Below are positions 56,012 to 64,000 of a stretch of DNA of 64,000 bases, in pieces; the first letter of the stretch is position 1, and each line of letters begins with the position of its first letter. This DNA is from Paucibacter sp. DJ2R-2 (lineage in GTDB: Bacteria; Pseudomonadota; Gammaproteobacteria; Burkholderiales; Burkholderiaceae_C): contig NZ_JAJIRT010000001.1 of the NCBI RefSeq assembly GCF_025717675.1, positions 806,001 through 870,000 of the forward strand, written 5' to 3'. Below the pieces are notes generated by a model. That model saw only the letters and a list, made by a program, of their open reading frames with translations. It was not told where the DNA came from and ran no database searches. Made by a program: the position numbers and the translations under genes.

Positions 56012-56562
56012 ACACGACCCAAACCCGTCGCCGACTGCTGCTGGCCGGCGCCGCCACTGGCGCGCTGAGCTTGCTCGCTGGCTGCGCCTCGGCGCCCCAA
56101 CCCGAGGACTATGCGAAAGAGACGCCAACCCTGGACCTGCGCCGTTACTTCAACGGCCCCCTGATCGCTCACGGCATCTTCACCGACCGCGCCGGCAAGG
56201 TGCAACGCCGCTTCATCGTCAAGCTGGTGGGCCGCTGGGAAGGCGACACCGGCGTGCTGGAGGAAGACTTCGAGTACAGCGACGGCAAGCGCGAGCGCCG
56301 GGTCTGGACCCTGAAGGACCTGGGCCAGGGTCGCTACACCGGCACTGCAGCCGATGTGCTGGGGCAGGCCCAAGGCCAGGCCGCCGGCAATGCGCTGCGC
56401 TGGGCTTACACGCTCAAGCTACCGGTCGACGGCACGGTCTACGAGGTGCAGTTCGACGACTGGATGTACCTGGTGGACGAGCGCACCTTGCTCAACAAGG
56501 CGAAGATGAGCAAGTTCGGCTTCGCCCTGGGCGAGGTGACCTTGTCCTTCCAGAAACTCTGA
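56008..56562 (+). CDS. DUF3833-family lipoprotein
   Basis: The protein has 184 residues; ATG at 56008 overlaps the previous stop and has AGGGGAGG upstream. Lipobox SLLAGC at about residues 21-26. The body is an eight-stranded lipocalin-like barrel by pattern: LDLRRYFNGPLIAHGIFTDR, QRRFIVKLVGRW, LEEDFEYSDG and YTLKLPVDGTVYEVQFDDWMY. Likely an envelope lipid-binding partner of the operon. Confidence 0.88.
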   Translation: MNTTQTRRRLLLAGAATGALSLLAGCASAPQPEDYAKETPTLDLRRYFNGPLIAHGIFTDRAGKVQRRFIVKLVGRWEGDTGVLEEDFEYSDGKRERRVWTLKDLGQGRYTGTAADVLGQAQGQAAGNALRWAYTLKLPVDGTVYEVQFDDWMYLVDERTLLNKAKMSKFGFALGEVTLSFQKL

Positions 56563-56575
56563 GCACCGGCCTGCG

Positions 56576-57361
56576 ATGTCACTGAACCCCAAGATCCAGG
56601 ACTGGCACGGCCTCACGGTCTGGCTGGTCGGCGCGTCCAGCGGCATCGGCCGGGCGGTGGCGGCCTCACTCCACTCCGCCGGAGCGCGCGTGATCGTCTC
56701 GGCCCGGCAGGCCGATCTGCTCAATGACTTCGCCGCGCAACATCCGGGCGCACAGCCCCTGCCGCTCGACGTGATGGATGCGCAAGCGCTGCAGCAAGCG
56801 GTGCGCCAGATCGTGCGCAACCACGGCCGCATCGACCTCTGCCTCTATTGCGCCGGCTACTACCAGCCCATGCGCGCCCAGCAGTTCTCGCTGGATGAAG
56901 CGATGCGCCACCTGGACATCAATTACGTCGGCGCGCTCAAGCTGCTGCAAGCGCTGCTGCCACAGATGCTGCTGCAGGCCCACCAAGGGCAGCCCGGCCA
57001 TATCAGCCTGGTGTCCAGCGTGGCGGGTTATCGCGGCCTGCCCAAGTCCCTGGCCTACGGCCCCTCCAAGGCGGCGCTGAGCCATCTGGCCGAGGCGCTG
57101 TATCTGGACCTGTCGCCGGAGAAGATCGGTGTCTCGGTCATCAACCCAGGTTTTGTCGCCACACCGCTGACGGCTCAAAACGATTTCGCCATGCCGGCCC
57201 TGATCACGGCCGATCAGGCCGCGCAGGAAATCCTCAAAGGCTGGGCCCGCGGCGAGTTCGAGATTCATTTCCCCAAGCGCTTCACCCTCTGGCTGAAGCT
57301 CTTGCGTCATCTGGGCCACGGCCTTTACTTTCGCGCCGTTCGACGCGCGACCGGACTATGA
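56576..57361 (+). CDS. Short-chain dehydrogenase/reductase
   Basis: The protein has 261 residues. NAD(P)-binding GASSGIGRAVAASL, YCAGYY in place of the NNAG motif, catalytic Ser in SLVSSVAGYRG and Tyr-x-x-x-Lys in AYGPSKAALSHL. The C-terminal about 60 residues carry a membrane-associated basic tail (HFPKRFTLWLKLLRHLGHGLYF). It should reduce or oxidise a lipid-derived carbonyl/hydroxyl (inference). Confidence 0.92.
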   Translation: MSLNPKIQDWHGLTVWLVGASSGIGRAVAASLHSAGARVIVSARQADLLNDFAAQHPGAQPLPLDVMDAQALQQAVRQIVRNHGRIDLCLYCAGYYQPMRAQQFSLDEAMRHLDINYVGALKLLQALLPQMLLQAHQGQPGHISLVSSVAGYRGLPKSLAYGPSKAALSHLAEALYLDLSPEKIGVSVINPGFVATPLTAQNDFAMPALITADQAAQEILKGWARGEFEIHFPKRFTLWLKLLRHLGHGLYFRAVRRATGL

Positions 57362-57798
57362 GCATCAGGCATTCCGACCCGCGCGTGCAGGCGGTGATCG
57401 ACTTCTTCGAGCAGCTGCAGCCGGCCGATGTGGCCGGCCTCGGTCGGCTTTACACCGAGCAGGCCTTCTTCAAAGACCCCTTCAACGAGGTCCGCAGCCT
57501 GGCCGGCGTGCAACAGGTGTTCGCCCATATGTTCGAAACCCTGGAGCAGCCGCGCTTTCTGGTCTTGGACGCTCTGGCTCAGGGCGATCAGTGCTTTCTG
57601 AGCTGGGACTTTGTCTTCCAGAGGCAGGCTCAGAAGGAACCCATGCGCATCCATGGCAGCAGCCATCTGCGCTTCGCCGTCGACGGCCGTGTCGCCTACC
57701 ACCGCGATTACTGGGACACAGCGGAGGAACTGTATGAAAAGCTGCCCTTGCTGGGCGCCCTGATGCGCTGGATCAAGCGGCGCCTGCGCGCCAACTGA
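57358..57798 (+). CDS. NTF2/SnoaL-like protein
   Basis: The protein has 146 residues; start overlaps the SDR stop (ATGA). Cone-shaped NTF2 fold by pattern: VIDFFEQLQPADVAGLGRLY, FFKDPFNEVRSLAGVQQVF and the terminal strand HLRFAVDGRVAYHRDYWDTAEELY. Could be a small isomerase or dehydratase or a lipid-binding accessory. Last gene of the operon; convergent with corA. Confidence 0.9.
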   Translation: MSIRHSDPRVQAVIDFFEQLQPADVAGLGRLYTEQAFFKDPFNEVRSLAGVQQVFAHMFETLEQPRFLVLDALAQGDQCFLSWDFVFQRQAQKEPMRIHGSSHLRFAVDGRVAYHRDYWDTAEELYEKLPLLGALMRWIKRRLRAN

Positions 57799-57816
57799 TC
57801 GGTACCAGCGCCAGGA

Positions 57817-58791
57817 TCAACGCAACCAGCCCTTGCGGCGGAAGTAGATGAAGGGCGCCGCCACCGACGCCAGCATCAGGCCAAGGGCGAAGGGATAGCC
57901 GAACTGCCAGTCGAGCTCGGGCATGAACTTGAAGTTCATGCCGTAGACGCTGGCGATCAGGGTCGGAGGCAGCAAGGCCACGCTGGCCACCGAGAAGATC
58001 TTGATGATCTTGTTCTGGTTGATGTTGATGAAACCGACCGTGGCGTCCATCAGGAAGTTGACCTTGTCGAACAAAAAGGCGGTGTGCGAATCGAGCGAAT
58101 CGATGTCACGCAGAATCTGACGCGATTCCTCAAACTGCTCGGCGCTGAGCATGCGGCTGCGCATCATGAAGCTGAGCGCGCGCCGCGTATCCATGACGTT
58201 ACGGCGGATGCGGCCGTTCAAGTCTTCCTCGCGGGCGATCGCGGCCAGCACTTCGCCGGCTTCGGTGTCGTTGACGTCCTTTTTCAAGACGCGTGCACTG
58301 ACCTTCTCGAGGTTGTCGTAGATACCCTCCAGCACATCGGCGGAGTACTCGGCATCGGCGTCGTAGAGCTTGAGCAGCACATCCTTGGCATCCTCGATCA
58401 AGGCCGGGATGCGTCGCGCGCGCAGGCGCAGCAGGCGGAAGACGGGCAGGTCCTCGTTGTGGATCGAGAACAGCACATTGTTGTAGAGGATGAAGGCCAC
58501 CCGCACATTGCGCGGCGCCTCATCGTCATCGATCAAGAAGTCGGAGCGAATATGCAACTCGCCGTTGTCTTCCTCGTAGAAACGGGCTGACTCTTCCAGA
58601 TCTTCGTCAACGATGTCTTCCGGAATCACCAAGCCGAAGCGGTCACGAATCCAGCCCTTTTCGACCGCGGTGGGATCTTCCAGATCCACCCACACCGGCC
58701 GCGACAGGGCCAGATCTTCGGCGGATTCAATTTCTTCCTGAAACAGGCCGCCCTTGAGGCGCCCGTTGTCCAGCGTGAACACATTCAGCAT
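57817..58791 (-). CDS. corA: Magnesium/cobalt transporter CorA
   Basis: The protein has 324 residues. Long N-terminal cytoplasmic funnel, then two transmembrane helices with the selectivity motif [10 protein letters not shown] between them, and the basic C-terminus FRRKGWLR. Pentameric Mg2+ channel of the inner membrane. Confidence 0.95.
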   Translation of the reverse strand: MLNVFTLDNGRLKGGLFQEEIESAEDLALSRPVWVDLEDPTAVEKGWIRDRFGLVIPEDIVDEDLEESARFYEEDNGELHIRSDFLIDDDEAPRNVRVAFILYNNVLFSIHNEDLPVFRLLRLRARRIPALIEDAKDVLLKLYDADAEYSADVLEGIYDNLEKVSARVLKKDVNDTEAGEVLAAIAREEDLNGRIRRNVMDTRRALSFMMRSRMLSAEQFEESRQILRDIDSLDSHTAFLFDKVNFLMDATVGFININQNKIIKIFSVASVALLPPTLIASVYGMNFKFMPELDWQFGYPFALGLMLASVAAPFIYFRRKGWLR

Positions 58792-59249
58792 GCAAAAAAC
58801 CTCCAGCGCTCGTGCGCCGTCTCTTGTTCTTTTTCAGACAGGACGGGCACAGGGGCCGTCCGGGTGTGGGCGTTTGGGGACCCGTCTCACTCCGGACAAG
58901 CGGCGCGAACCGGCACAAAGGCAGCGGCATCGGCGCAGTTGGCGAGGGAGTGGACGGTCACCGAGGGTGGTCGCTGTCCAAGAAATGCTCCGTAGCTGGT
59001 ATTCCAGGATTATCACCTCGGCGCGCCCTGCTTTTTGCCCAATCCTTCACGCTCTTTGCCAAGCCTCAAAGTCAAACGGACTATGACCCTTGTTCTGGCC
59101 GTCAAGCACTTGTCACAACTGCACTTCGGGTGCAAACTGAATTCGCCGATCCACTCAAGAAGAGCCCAAGACAGCACCCAGCGATCCGTTTTTTTCGTTC
59201 TTTTCCTGATCCCAGTACTCTCGACTTTCTTTTCGTGAAAGGCCGTTTT
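58792..59249 (+). other. Divergent upstream region of corA and hpf
   Basis: This 458-nt gap must hold both promoters. Open frames here have no domain or ribosome-binding site. No promoter or riboswitch (including an Mg2+ sensor for corA) was recognised. Notably rpoN, which precedes hpf in many proteobacteria, is absent. Confidence 0.5.
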
Positions 59250-59591
59250 ATGAATCTGACAATCAGTGGCCACCATTTGGAAGTAACGCCGTCTCTGCGT
59301 GAGTATGTGCTCACAAAGCTAGACCGAGTGACCCGCCATTTCGATCAAGTCGTTGACATCAATGTCTTGCTCACCGTGGAAAAGCAGAAGGAAAAGGAAC
59401 GCCGGCAAAAGGCCGAGGTCACCGTGCATGTCAAGGGACGCGATATCTTCGTTGAGCAATCCAGTGAGGATCTCTACGCCGCCATTGATCAGCTGATGGA
59501 CAAATTGGATCGCCAGGTGGTGCGCCACAAGGACCGTCTGCAAGACCACCACCACGCCTCGGCCAAGCGCCTGGACATGCCAGCTCCCTGA
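59250..59591 (+). CDS. hpf: Ribosome hibernation-promoting factor, short form
   Basis: The protein has 113 residues; ATG at 59250, GAAAGG upstream. Typical opening [20 protein letters not shown], then [48 protein letters not shown] and the basic [10 protein letters not shown] tail. Binds the decoding region of the 30S subunit and promotes 100S dimers in stationary phase. Followed by a terminator and ptsN. Confidence 0.95.
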   Translation: MNLTISGHHLEVTPSLREYVLTKLDRVTRHFDQVVDINVLLTVEKQKEKERRQKAEVTVHVKGRDIFVEQSSEDLYAAIDQLMDKLDRQVVRHKDRLQDHHHASAKRLDMPAP

Positions 59592-59619
59592 ATTTCGGCT
59601 TCTGGCCACGATCAAACGC

Positions 59620-59646
59620 AAGGCGACCTTCGGGTCGCCTTTTTTC
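59620..59646 (+). terminator. Rho-independent terminator after hpf
   Basis: AAGGCGACC (59620-59628), UUCG tetraloop, GGTCGCCTT (59633-59641), then a T-rich tail. Separates hpf from ptsN, whose own promoter has an extended -10 TATAAT at 59770-59775. Confidence 0.92.
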
Positions 59647-59842
59647 TTGCCCAAGATCCACTCCGCGCTTCGCACACTCTTCGGTCTGCATTCGTTGCTG
59701 CATCGCAGCAATGCGCGTATTTGTGCACTGCCACTAGACCCTGGGCCCCCCAGAAGGGGGTGAGCTTTCTATAATTCCCCAATTCGACACCGACAAGCGT
59801 CCCGCCCAAGGCCCACCCAGCCGTATGCGACGCTTAGACACC

Positions 59843-60313
59843 ATGAACCGTCTCGCCGCCATCCTTCCCGCCGACAACGTGCTGGTGAATGTGGATGCCT
59901 CCAGCAAGAAACGCGTTTTCGAGCAGGCTGGCCTGCTGTTTGAGAACCATCACGCAATCTCCCGCGCGATGGTGGCGGACAATCTTTTTGCGCGTGAGCG
60001 CCTCGGTTCTACAGGCCTCGGCCACGGCGTGGCCATTCCGCATGGCCGCATCAAAGGACTGAAGAACCCGCTGGCCGCCGTGCTGCGCGTGCAGCAGCCG
60101 ATCGGTTTCGATGCGCCGGACGACGAACCGGTCAGCCTGCTGATCTTCCTGCTGGTGCCCGAGGCCGCCACGCAGCGCCATCTGGAGATACTCTCCGAGA
60201 TTGCTGAAATGCTGTCGGATCGCGACTTGCGCGAGCAACTCAAAACCGATCCCGATGCCGCCGTCCTGCACCGTCTGATCGCGGCCTGGGAGCCGCTGAA
60301 GTCGGTCGCCTGA
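59843..60313 (+). CDS. ptsN: Nitrogen-regulatory PTS IIA protein (EIIA-Ntr)
   Basis: The protein has 156 residues from the ATG at 59843 (ATG 59825 is possible). Active-site His67 in [12 protein letters not shown]; the family segment [19 protein letters not shown] is near the N-terminus. Receives phosphate from NPr and regulates potassium transport and other targets. Upstream of hprK, as usual in betaproteobacteria. Confidence 0.95.
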   Translation: MNRLAAILPADNVLVNVDASSKKRVFEQAGLLFENHHAISRAMVADNLFARERLGSTGLGHGVAIPHGRIKGLKNPLAAVLRVQQPIGFDAPDDEPVSLLIFLLVPEAATQRHLEILSEIAEMLSDRDLREQLKTDPDAAVLHRLIAAWEPLKSVA

Positions 60314-60360
60314 GTTTCCGGAATCACCCTCCTTTTTCTCAACGCGCCGCCTTCCGATCA

Positions 60361-61323
60361 GTGAAACCCACCTCCATCAGCGCCGACCGGCTTTTCGAAG
60401 AACACCGTGAACGCCTGCGCTGGGAGTGGATTGCCGGCCATGCCCATCCGGAGCGCCGCTTCGACGAAGCCGCCGTTCGCGACGCCCAGTCCTCCGCCGA
60501 CCTGGTCGGTTACCTGAATTACATCCATCCCTACCGGGTGCAAATGGTCGGGCGCCGCGAGGTGGCCTACCTGAGTCAGGCCTCGGGCGAGGTGCTGGAC
60601 CGTCGCATCTCGCGCATCGTCACGCTGGAGCCGCCGGTCATCATCGTCGCCGACGACCAGCCGCCGCCCGACCGCCTGGTGGCCATGTGCGACCGCGCCG
60701 AGATTCCGCTTTTTGTGACCAAGGACTCGGCCGGCCATGTGATCGACGTGGTGCGCGCCTACCTGGCCCAGCTGTTTGCCAACCGCACCACCCGCCACGG
60801 CGTCTTCATGGACATCCTGGGCCTGGGCGTGCTGCTGACCGGCGAATCGGGCCTGGGCAAGAGCGAGCTGGGCCTGGAGCTGATTTCCCGCGGCCATGGC
60901 CTGGTGGCAGACGACGCGGTCGACCTGTTCCGCATCTCGCAAACCGCCATTGAAGGCCGTTGCCCAGAGCTGCTGCTGAATCTGCTGGAGGTGCGCGGCA
61001 TCGGTCTGCTCGACATCAAGGCCATCTTTGGCGAGACGGCCGTGCGCCGCAAGATGCGCCTCAAGCTGATCGTGCATCTGGTGCGCAAGGAAACCATGGA
61101 GCGCGACTTCGAGCGCCTGCCCTACGAGCCGCTGTACGAAGACGTGCTCGGCATGCCGGTGCGCAAGGCCATCATCGCCGTGGATGCCGGCCGCAACCTG
61201 GCCGTGCTGGTCGAGGCGGCCGTGCGCAACACCGTCCTGCAGCTGCGCGGTATTGACACCTACCGGGAGTTTGTCGAGCGCCACCAGCGGGCGATCGAAC
61301 AAGGGCAGCACAGCGACGACTGA
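60361..61323 (+). CDS. hprK: HPr kinase/phosphorylase
   Basis: The protein has 320 residues from a GTG at 60361, 47 nt after ptsN. Walker [15 protein letters not shown] at about 161, catalytic region [12 protein letters not shown] and the HprK signature [19 protein letters not shown]. Phosphorylates HPr/NPr on Ser using ATP or PPi and reverses it. Confidence 0.95.
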   Translation: MKPTSISADRLFEEHRERLRWEWIAGHAHPERRFDEAAVRDAQSSADLVGYLNYIHPYRVQMVGRREVAYLSQASGEVLDRRISRIVTLEPPVIIVADDQPPPDRLVAMCDRAEIPLFVTKDSAGHVIDVVRAYLAQLFANRTTRHGVFMDILGLGVLLTGESGLGKSELGLELISRGHGLVADDAVDLFRISQTAIEGRCPELLLNLLEVRGIGLLDIKAIFGETAVRRKMRLKLIVHLVRKETMERDFERLPYEPLYEDVLGMPVRKAIIAVDAGRNLAVLVEAAVRNTVLQLRGIDTYREFVERHQRAIEQGQHSDD

Positions 61324-61353
61324 GGGCCGCTGTGGGGCTGATCGCCCAGGTGG

Positions 61354-61782
61354 TCAGCTGCCGCGGTGCGGACAGTCGGTCTTCACACAAGCCGCGTACA
61401 AAGCCAGGGAATGGTCCTGCAGCTTGAAGCCCCGCTCGCGGGCAATGGCGTGCTGCCGTTCCTCGATCGCGGGGTCGAAGAACTCTTCCACTCGGCCGCA
61501 GGTCAGGCAGACCAGATGGTCGTGGTGATGGCCTTCGTTGAGTTCGAACACCGACTTGCCGGATTCGAAATGGTTGCGCGACAAGAGCCCGGCTTGCTCG
61601 AACTGGGTGAGGACCCGATACACCGTGGCCAAACCAATGTCGGCGTCTTCCACCAGCAAGGCTTTGTAGACGTCTTCAGCCGTCATGTGGCGCTGCGCCG
61701 TCTTCTGGAAAATCTCCAGAATCTTGATGCGCGGCAGGGTGGCTTTCAGGCCACTGTTCTTGATCTCGTCGGTGCGGTTCAT
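61354..61782 (-). CDS. fur: Ferric uptake regulator Fur
   Basis: The protein has 142 residues from the ATG at 61782. Winged helix ([32 protein letters not shown]), regulatory metal site in [20 protein letters not shown] and structural Cys pair CLTCG/CVKTDC. Divergent from bamE, a standard betaproteobacterial arrangement. Confidence 0.95.
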   Translation of the reverse strand: MNRTDEIKNSGLKATLPRIKILEIFQKTAQRHMTAEDVYKALLVEDADIGLATVYRVLTQFEQAGLLSRNHFESGKSVFELNEGHHHDHLVCLTCGRVEEFFDPAIEERQHAIARERGFKLQDHSLALYAACVKTDCPHRGS

Positions 61783-61887
61783 GACACTGCTGGGGCCGGC
61801 GCGGCCCACCATGGGCCTGCCGCTAGAATGGGCCGATCATAGCCAGCTCCGGGCCCAGACCAGCCCAAGCCCCCACAGAATCACGCC

Positions 61888-62469
61888 ATGCGCAGCCCCA
61901 AAACACTTGCAATCCCAGCCCGATCCGGTCTTTTGGCGCTGATCGTTGGCGCTGCCAGCGCCCTGAGTGCCTGCTCCAGCATGCCGTCCTTGGACATGCT
62001 CAATGCCTCGAATGGCGCGACGGTGCTGGAACGCATCACGCCCTACAAGCTCGAGGTCGTCCAAGGCAATGTGCTGACCAAGGAGCTGGTGGCGCGCGTC
62101 AAGCCCGGCATGCCGCGCGCCCAGGTGCGCGATCTGCTCGGCTCGCCCTTGCTGACCGACCCCTTCCATGCCGAGCGCTGGGACTATGTCTTCACCATCA
62201 AGCGTCAAGGCACGATTTACCAGCAACGCAAGGTCGTGGCGCTGTTCGACGGCGAAACCTTGAAGTCGCTGGAAGTACCGGCGGATCTGCCGAGCGAAAA
62301 CGAATTCGTGGCCGCCATCAGCTCCAAGGCTGAGCGCCGCGAGCCGCCCAAGCTGGAACTCAGCGAAGCCGAGCGCAAGGCCTTGCCGGTGCCGGTCAAG
62401 CCGGCCGCCGCTGCCGCTGAAGCCATCGGGCCGGTGCGCGCCTACCCGCCGCTGGAGAACAAGTCTTGA
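61888..62469 (+). CDS. bamE: Outer-membrane assembly lipoprotein BamE
   Basis: The protein has 193 residues. Signal peptide and lipobox LSAC; SmpA/OmlA core [46 protein letters not shown] longer Ala/Pro/Lys C-terminal tail (after about 135) extends beyond the E. coli protein. Part of the BAM complex. Stop overlaps the dapB TTG. Confidence 0.95.
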   Translation: MRSPKTLAIPARSGLLALIVGAASALSACSSMPSLDMLNASNGATVLERITPYKLEVVQGNVLTKELVARVKPGMPRAQVRDLLGSPLLTDPFHAERWDYVFTIKRQGTIYQQRKVVALFDGETLKSLEVPADLPSENEFVAAISSKAERREPPKLELSEAERKALPVPVKPAAAAAEAIGPVRAYPPLENKS

Positions 62470-63290
62470 CCGGCCGGGCCGCTCCTCTGCGCATCGCCAT
62501 CGCCGGCAGTTCCGGCCGCATGGGCCGCATGCTGATTGAAGCCGTGATGCAAGCGCCCGATTGCCAGCTCAGCGCCGCCCTCGACCGCCCGGGCAGCCCC
62601 GCGCTGGGCCAGGACGCCAGCGCGTTCCTGGGCCAGCCTAGTGGCGTTCTGATCAGCGATGACGTGCGCAGCGCGCTGCAGAGCAGCGATGTGCTGATCG
62701 ATTTCACCCGCCCCGAGGGCACCCTGGCCCACCTGGCCATTTGCGCAGAGCTCGGCGTCAAACTGGTGATCGGCACCACCGGCTTCGATGCCCAGCAGAA
62801 AGCCCAAATCGGCGCCCTGGCCGGCCGCGTCGGCGTGATGATGGCGCCCAATATGAGTGTCGGCGTCAATGTGGTGCTGGGCTTGCTGGACCGCGCCGCG
62901 CGCGCGCTGAACGAAGGCTTTGACATCGAGATCGTCGAAGCCCACCACCGCCACAAGGTCGATGCCCCGAGCGGCACCGCCCTGGCCATGGGCGAGGCCG
63001 TGGCCCACGCCCTGGGCCGCGACCTCAAGGCCTGCGCCGTCTACGGCCGCGAAGGCGTCACCGGCGAGCGTGACCCCTCGACCATCGGCTTCGCCACCGT
63101 GCGCGGCGGCGACATCATCGGTGACCACACCGTGCTGTTCGCCGGCATCGGCGAGCGCATCGAGATCAGCCACAAGGCCAGCAGCCGCGCCACGTTTGCT
63201 CAGGGCAGCCTGCGCGCCGCGCGCTTCCTGGCCAGCCAGGGCCCGGGCCTCTACGACATGAATGATGTCCTGGGGCTCAAGGGATCATGA
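62466..63290 (+). CDS. dapB: 4-hydroxy-tetrahydrodipicolinate reductase
   Basis: The protein has 274 residues from TTG at 62466 (overlaps bamE stop). NAD(P)-binding [24 protein letters not shown], the substrate motif [15 protein letters not shown] and terminal [11 protein letters not shown]. Lysine/diaminopimelate pathway. TTG start is likely because the frame has no suitable ATG before the dinucleotide fold. Confidence 0.95.
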   Translation: MTGRAAPLRIAIAGSSGRMGRMLIEAVMQAPDCQLSAALDRPGSPALGQDASAFLGQPSGVLISDDVRSALQSSDVLIDFTRPEGTLAHLAICAELGVKLVIGTTGFDAQQKAQIGALAGRVGVMMAPNMSVGVNVVLGLLDRAARALNEGFDIEIVEAHHRHKVDAPSGTALAMGEAVAHALGRDLKACAVYGREGVTGERDPSTIGFATVRGGDIIGDHTVLFAGIGERIEISHKASSRATFAQGSLRAARFLASQGPGLYDMNDVLGLKGS

Positions 63291-63943
63291 GCAATTTCGA
63301 AGGCTTCTGGGCTCAGGGCGATGCGGTCACGCGAGGCGTCGCCTTGCTCATGCTGCTGATGTCGGTCAGCGCCTGGGTGCTGATCCTCTGGAAAAGCTGG
63401 ACGCTGCGCGGCGCACGCCGCAGCATCGCCCGTGCCGTGCCGGCCTTCTGGGACGCGGCCGACCTGGCATCGGGCCGTGCCGCCCTGCAGAACTTTGATG
63501 CCGAAGGCCTGCTCCTGCCCCTGCTGGACGCAGCCACCAGCGACACCCGCAGCGGCACCCTGGACGCCGCCGGCCATGCCCATTCGCGCTTGACCCGCCG
63601 CCTGCGCGACGCCTTGCACGGCGTGCTGCAGCGCCTGCAATTCGGCCAGGTGCTGCTCGCCTCGATCGGCAGCACCGCGCCCTTTGTCGGCCTGTTCGGC
63701 ACCGTCTGGGGCATCTACCACGCCCTGGTCAGCATCTCGGCCAGCGGCAATCTGAGCATGGACCGGGTCTCCGGCCCCGTGGGCGAGGCCTTGATCATGA
63801 CCGCCGCCGGTCTGGCCGTGGCGATTCCGGCCGTGCTGGCTTACAACGTCTTCGGCAAGCAGGTCGGCGCTTGCGAAGCCGAGCTGGAAGGCTTTGCGCA
63901 CGACCTGCGCGAGATGTTCAGTGATGCGCCTCAAGCGTCGTGA
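63287..63943 (+). CDS. exbB: ExbB/TolQ/MotA-family proton channel subunit
   Basis: The protein has 218 residues; ATG overlaps the dapB stop (ATGA). Three transmembrane helices, first [20 protein letters not shown]; the ExbB core [20 protein letters not shown] and [22 protein letters not shown] are clear. With ExbD it powers TonB, and so would energise TonB receptors such as the one at 35.5-38.3 kb (inference). Confidence 0.92.
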   Translation: MSNFEGFWAQGDAVTRGVALLMLLMSVSAWVLILWKSWTLRGARRSIARAVPAFWDAADLASGRAALQNFDAEGLLLPLLDAATSDTRSGTLDAAGHAHSRLTRRLRDALHGVLQRLQFGQVLLASIGSTAPFVGLFGTVWGIYHALVSISASGNLSMDRVSGPVGEALIMTAAGLAVAIPAVLAYNVFGKQVGACEAELEGFAHDLREMFSDAPQAS

Positions 63944-63976
63944 GCGCCCGCCGGCCCCACCCTGCCGGAGCCTGAA

Positions 63977-64000
63977 ATGAGCTTCGGCCGCCTGGAACGC
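63977..64000 (+). CDS. exbD: Start of ExbD-like gene (truncated by window edge)
   Basis: Only MSFGRLER is visible, with an ATG at 63977 preceded by a weak purine stretch. Position directly after exbB and the typical short basic N-terminus suggest ExbD. Identity rests on context. Confidence 0.6.

Overview
The window is chromosomal DNA from a high-GC betaproteobacterium, most likely Burkholderiales close to the Rubrivivax/Roseateles/Paucibacter group. This placement rests on gene content and order (yhdP next to a nitrilase, glnE, hpf-ptsN-hprK, fur/bamE/dapB/exbB, a PEP-CTERM/rhombosortase background, NnrU, MCPs) and is an inference, not a database match. Genes are dense, and many adjacent genes overlap by 1-4 nt (ATGA, GTGA, TGATG).

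Layout. 1-2.1 kb: the end of a ketopantoate reductase gene, a PEBP-like protein and an AraC regulator. 2.2-6.5 kb: a chemoreceptor with a periplasmic binding protein behind it, then an MsbA-type ABC exporter. 6.6-9.0 kb: a PEP-CTERM glycerophosphodiesterase, NnrU, a large inverted repeat and an IS5-type MITE. 9.1-12.1 kb: an M24 peptidase, a lipoprotein and a nitrilase, with two related palindromic repeats. 12.3-21.2 kb: yhdP, glnE, rhombosortase, a heptanucleotide tandem repeat and a DMT transporter. 21.5-28.7 kb: a second chemoreceptor with a FliA-like promoter, a serine hydrolase coupled to an AbgT transporter, an SGNH hydrolase, and a beta-propeller/MoaD-like pair.

28.7-44.8 kb is the most distinctive region. 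It reads as a complete cyanophycin (multi-Arg-poly-Asp) utilisation locus: two exported S51 cyanophycinase-like enzymes, a PEP-CTERM surface protein sharing a domain with one of them, an RpiR regulator, a TonB-dependent receptor, a CtlX-type guanidine/ureido hydrolase, an isoaspartyl peptidase, and a complete gsiABCD-type peptide ABC importer. The polymer would be cut outside the cytoplasm, the beta-Asp-Arg dipeptides taken up across both membranes and split to Asp and Arg, and the Arg side processed further. Three similar palindromes, each paired with a second GAAA-containing half-site about 30 bp away, lie in the three promoter regions and predict one RpiR regulon.

45.2-47.5 kb is a GntR/ABC transporter operon and 47.6 kb a ferritin-like protein. 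48.6-57.8 kb pairs a B12-binding CarH/LitR-type MerR photoreceptor-regulator with a divergent glutathione peroxidase and an eight-gene membrane-lipid/photo-oxidative-stress operon (FAD oxidase, DUF1365, CFA-synthase-like methyltransferase, chalcone-isomerase-like, GPH/MFS carrier, DUF3833, SDR, NTF2-like). A structured RNA element ending in an intrinsic terminator precedes that operon. 57.8-64 kb is housekeeping: corA, hpf-ptsN-hprK, fur, bamE-dapB-exbB and the first codons of exbD.

All calls come from reading the sequence; no similarity search was run. Family names are by motif recognition, and start sites and operators are by eye.
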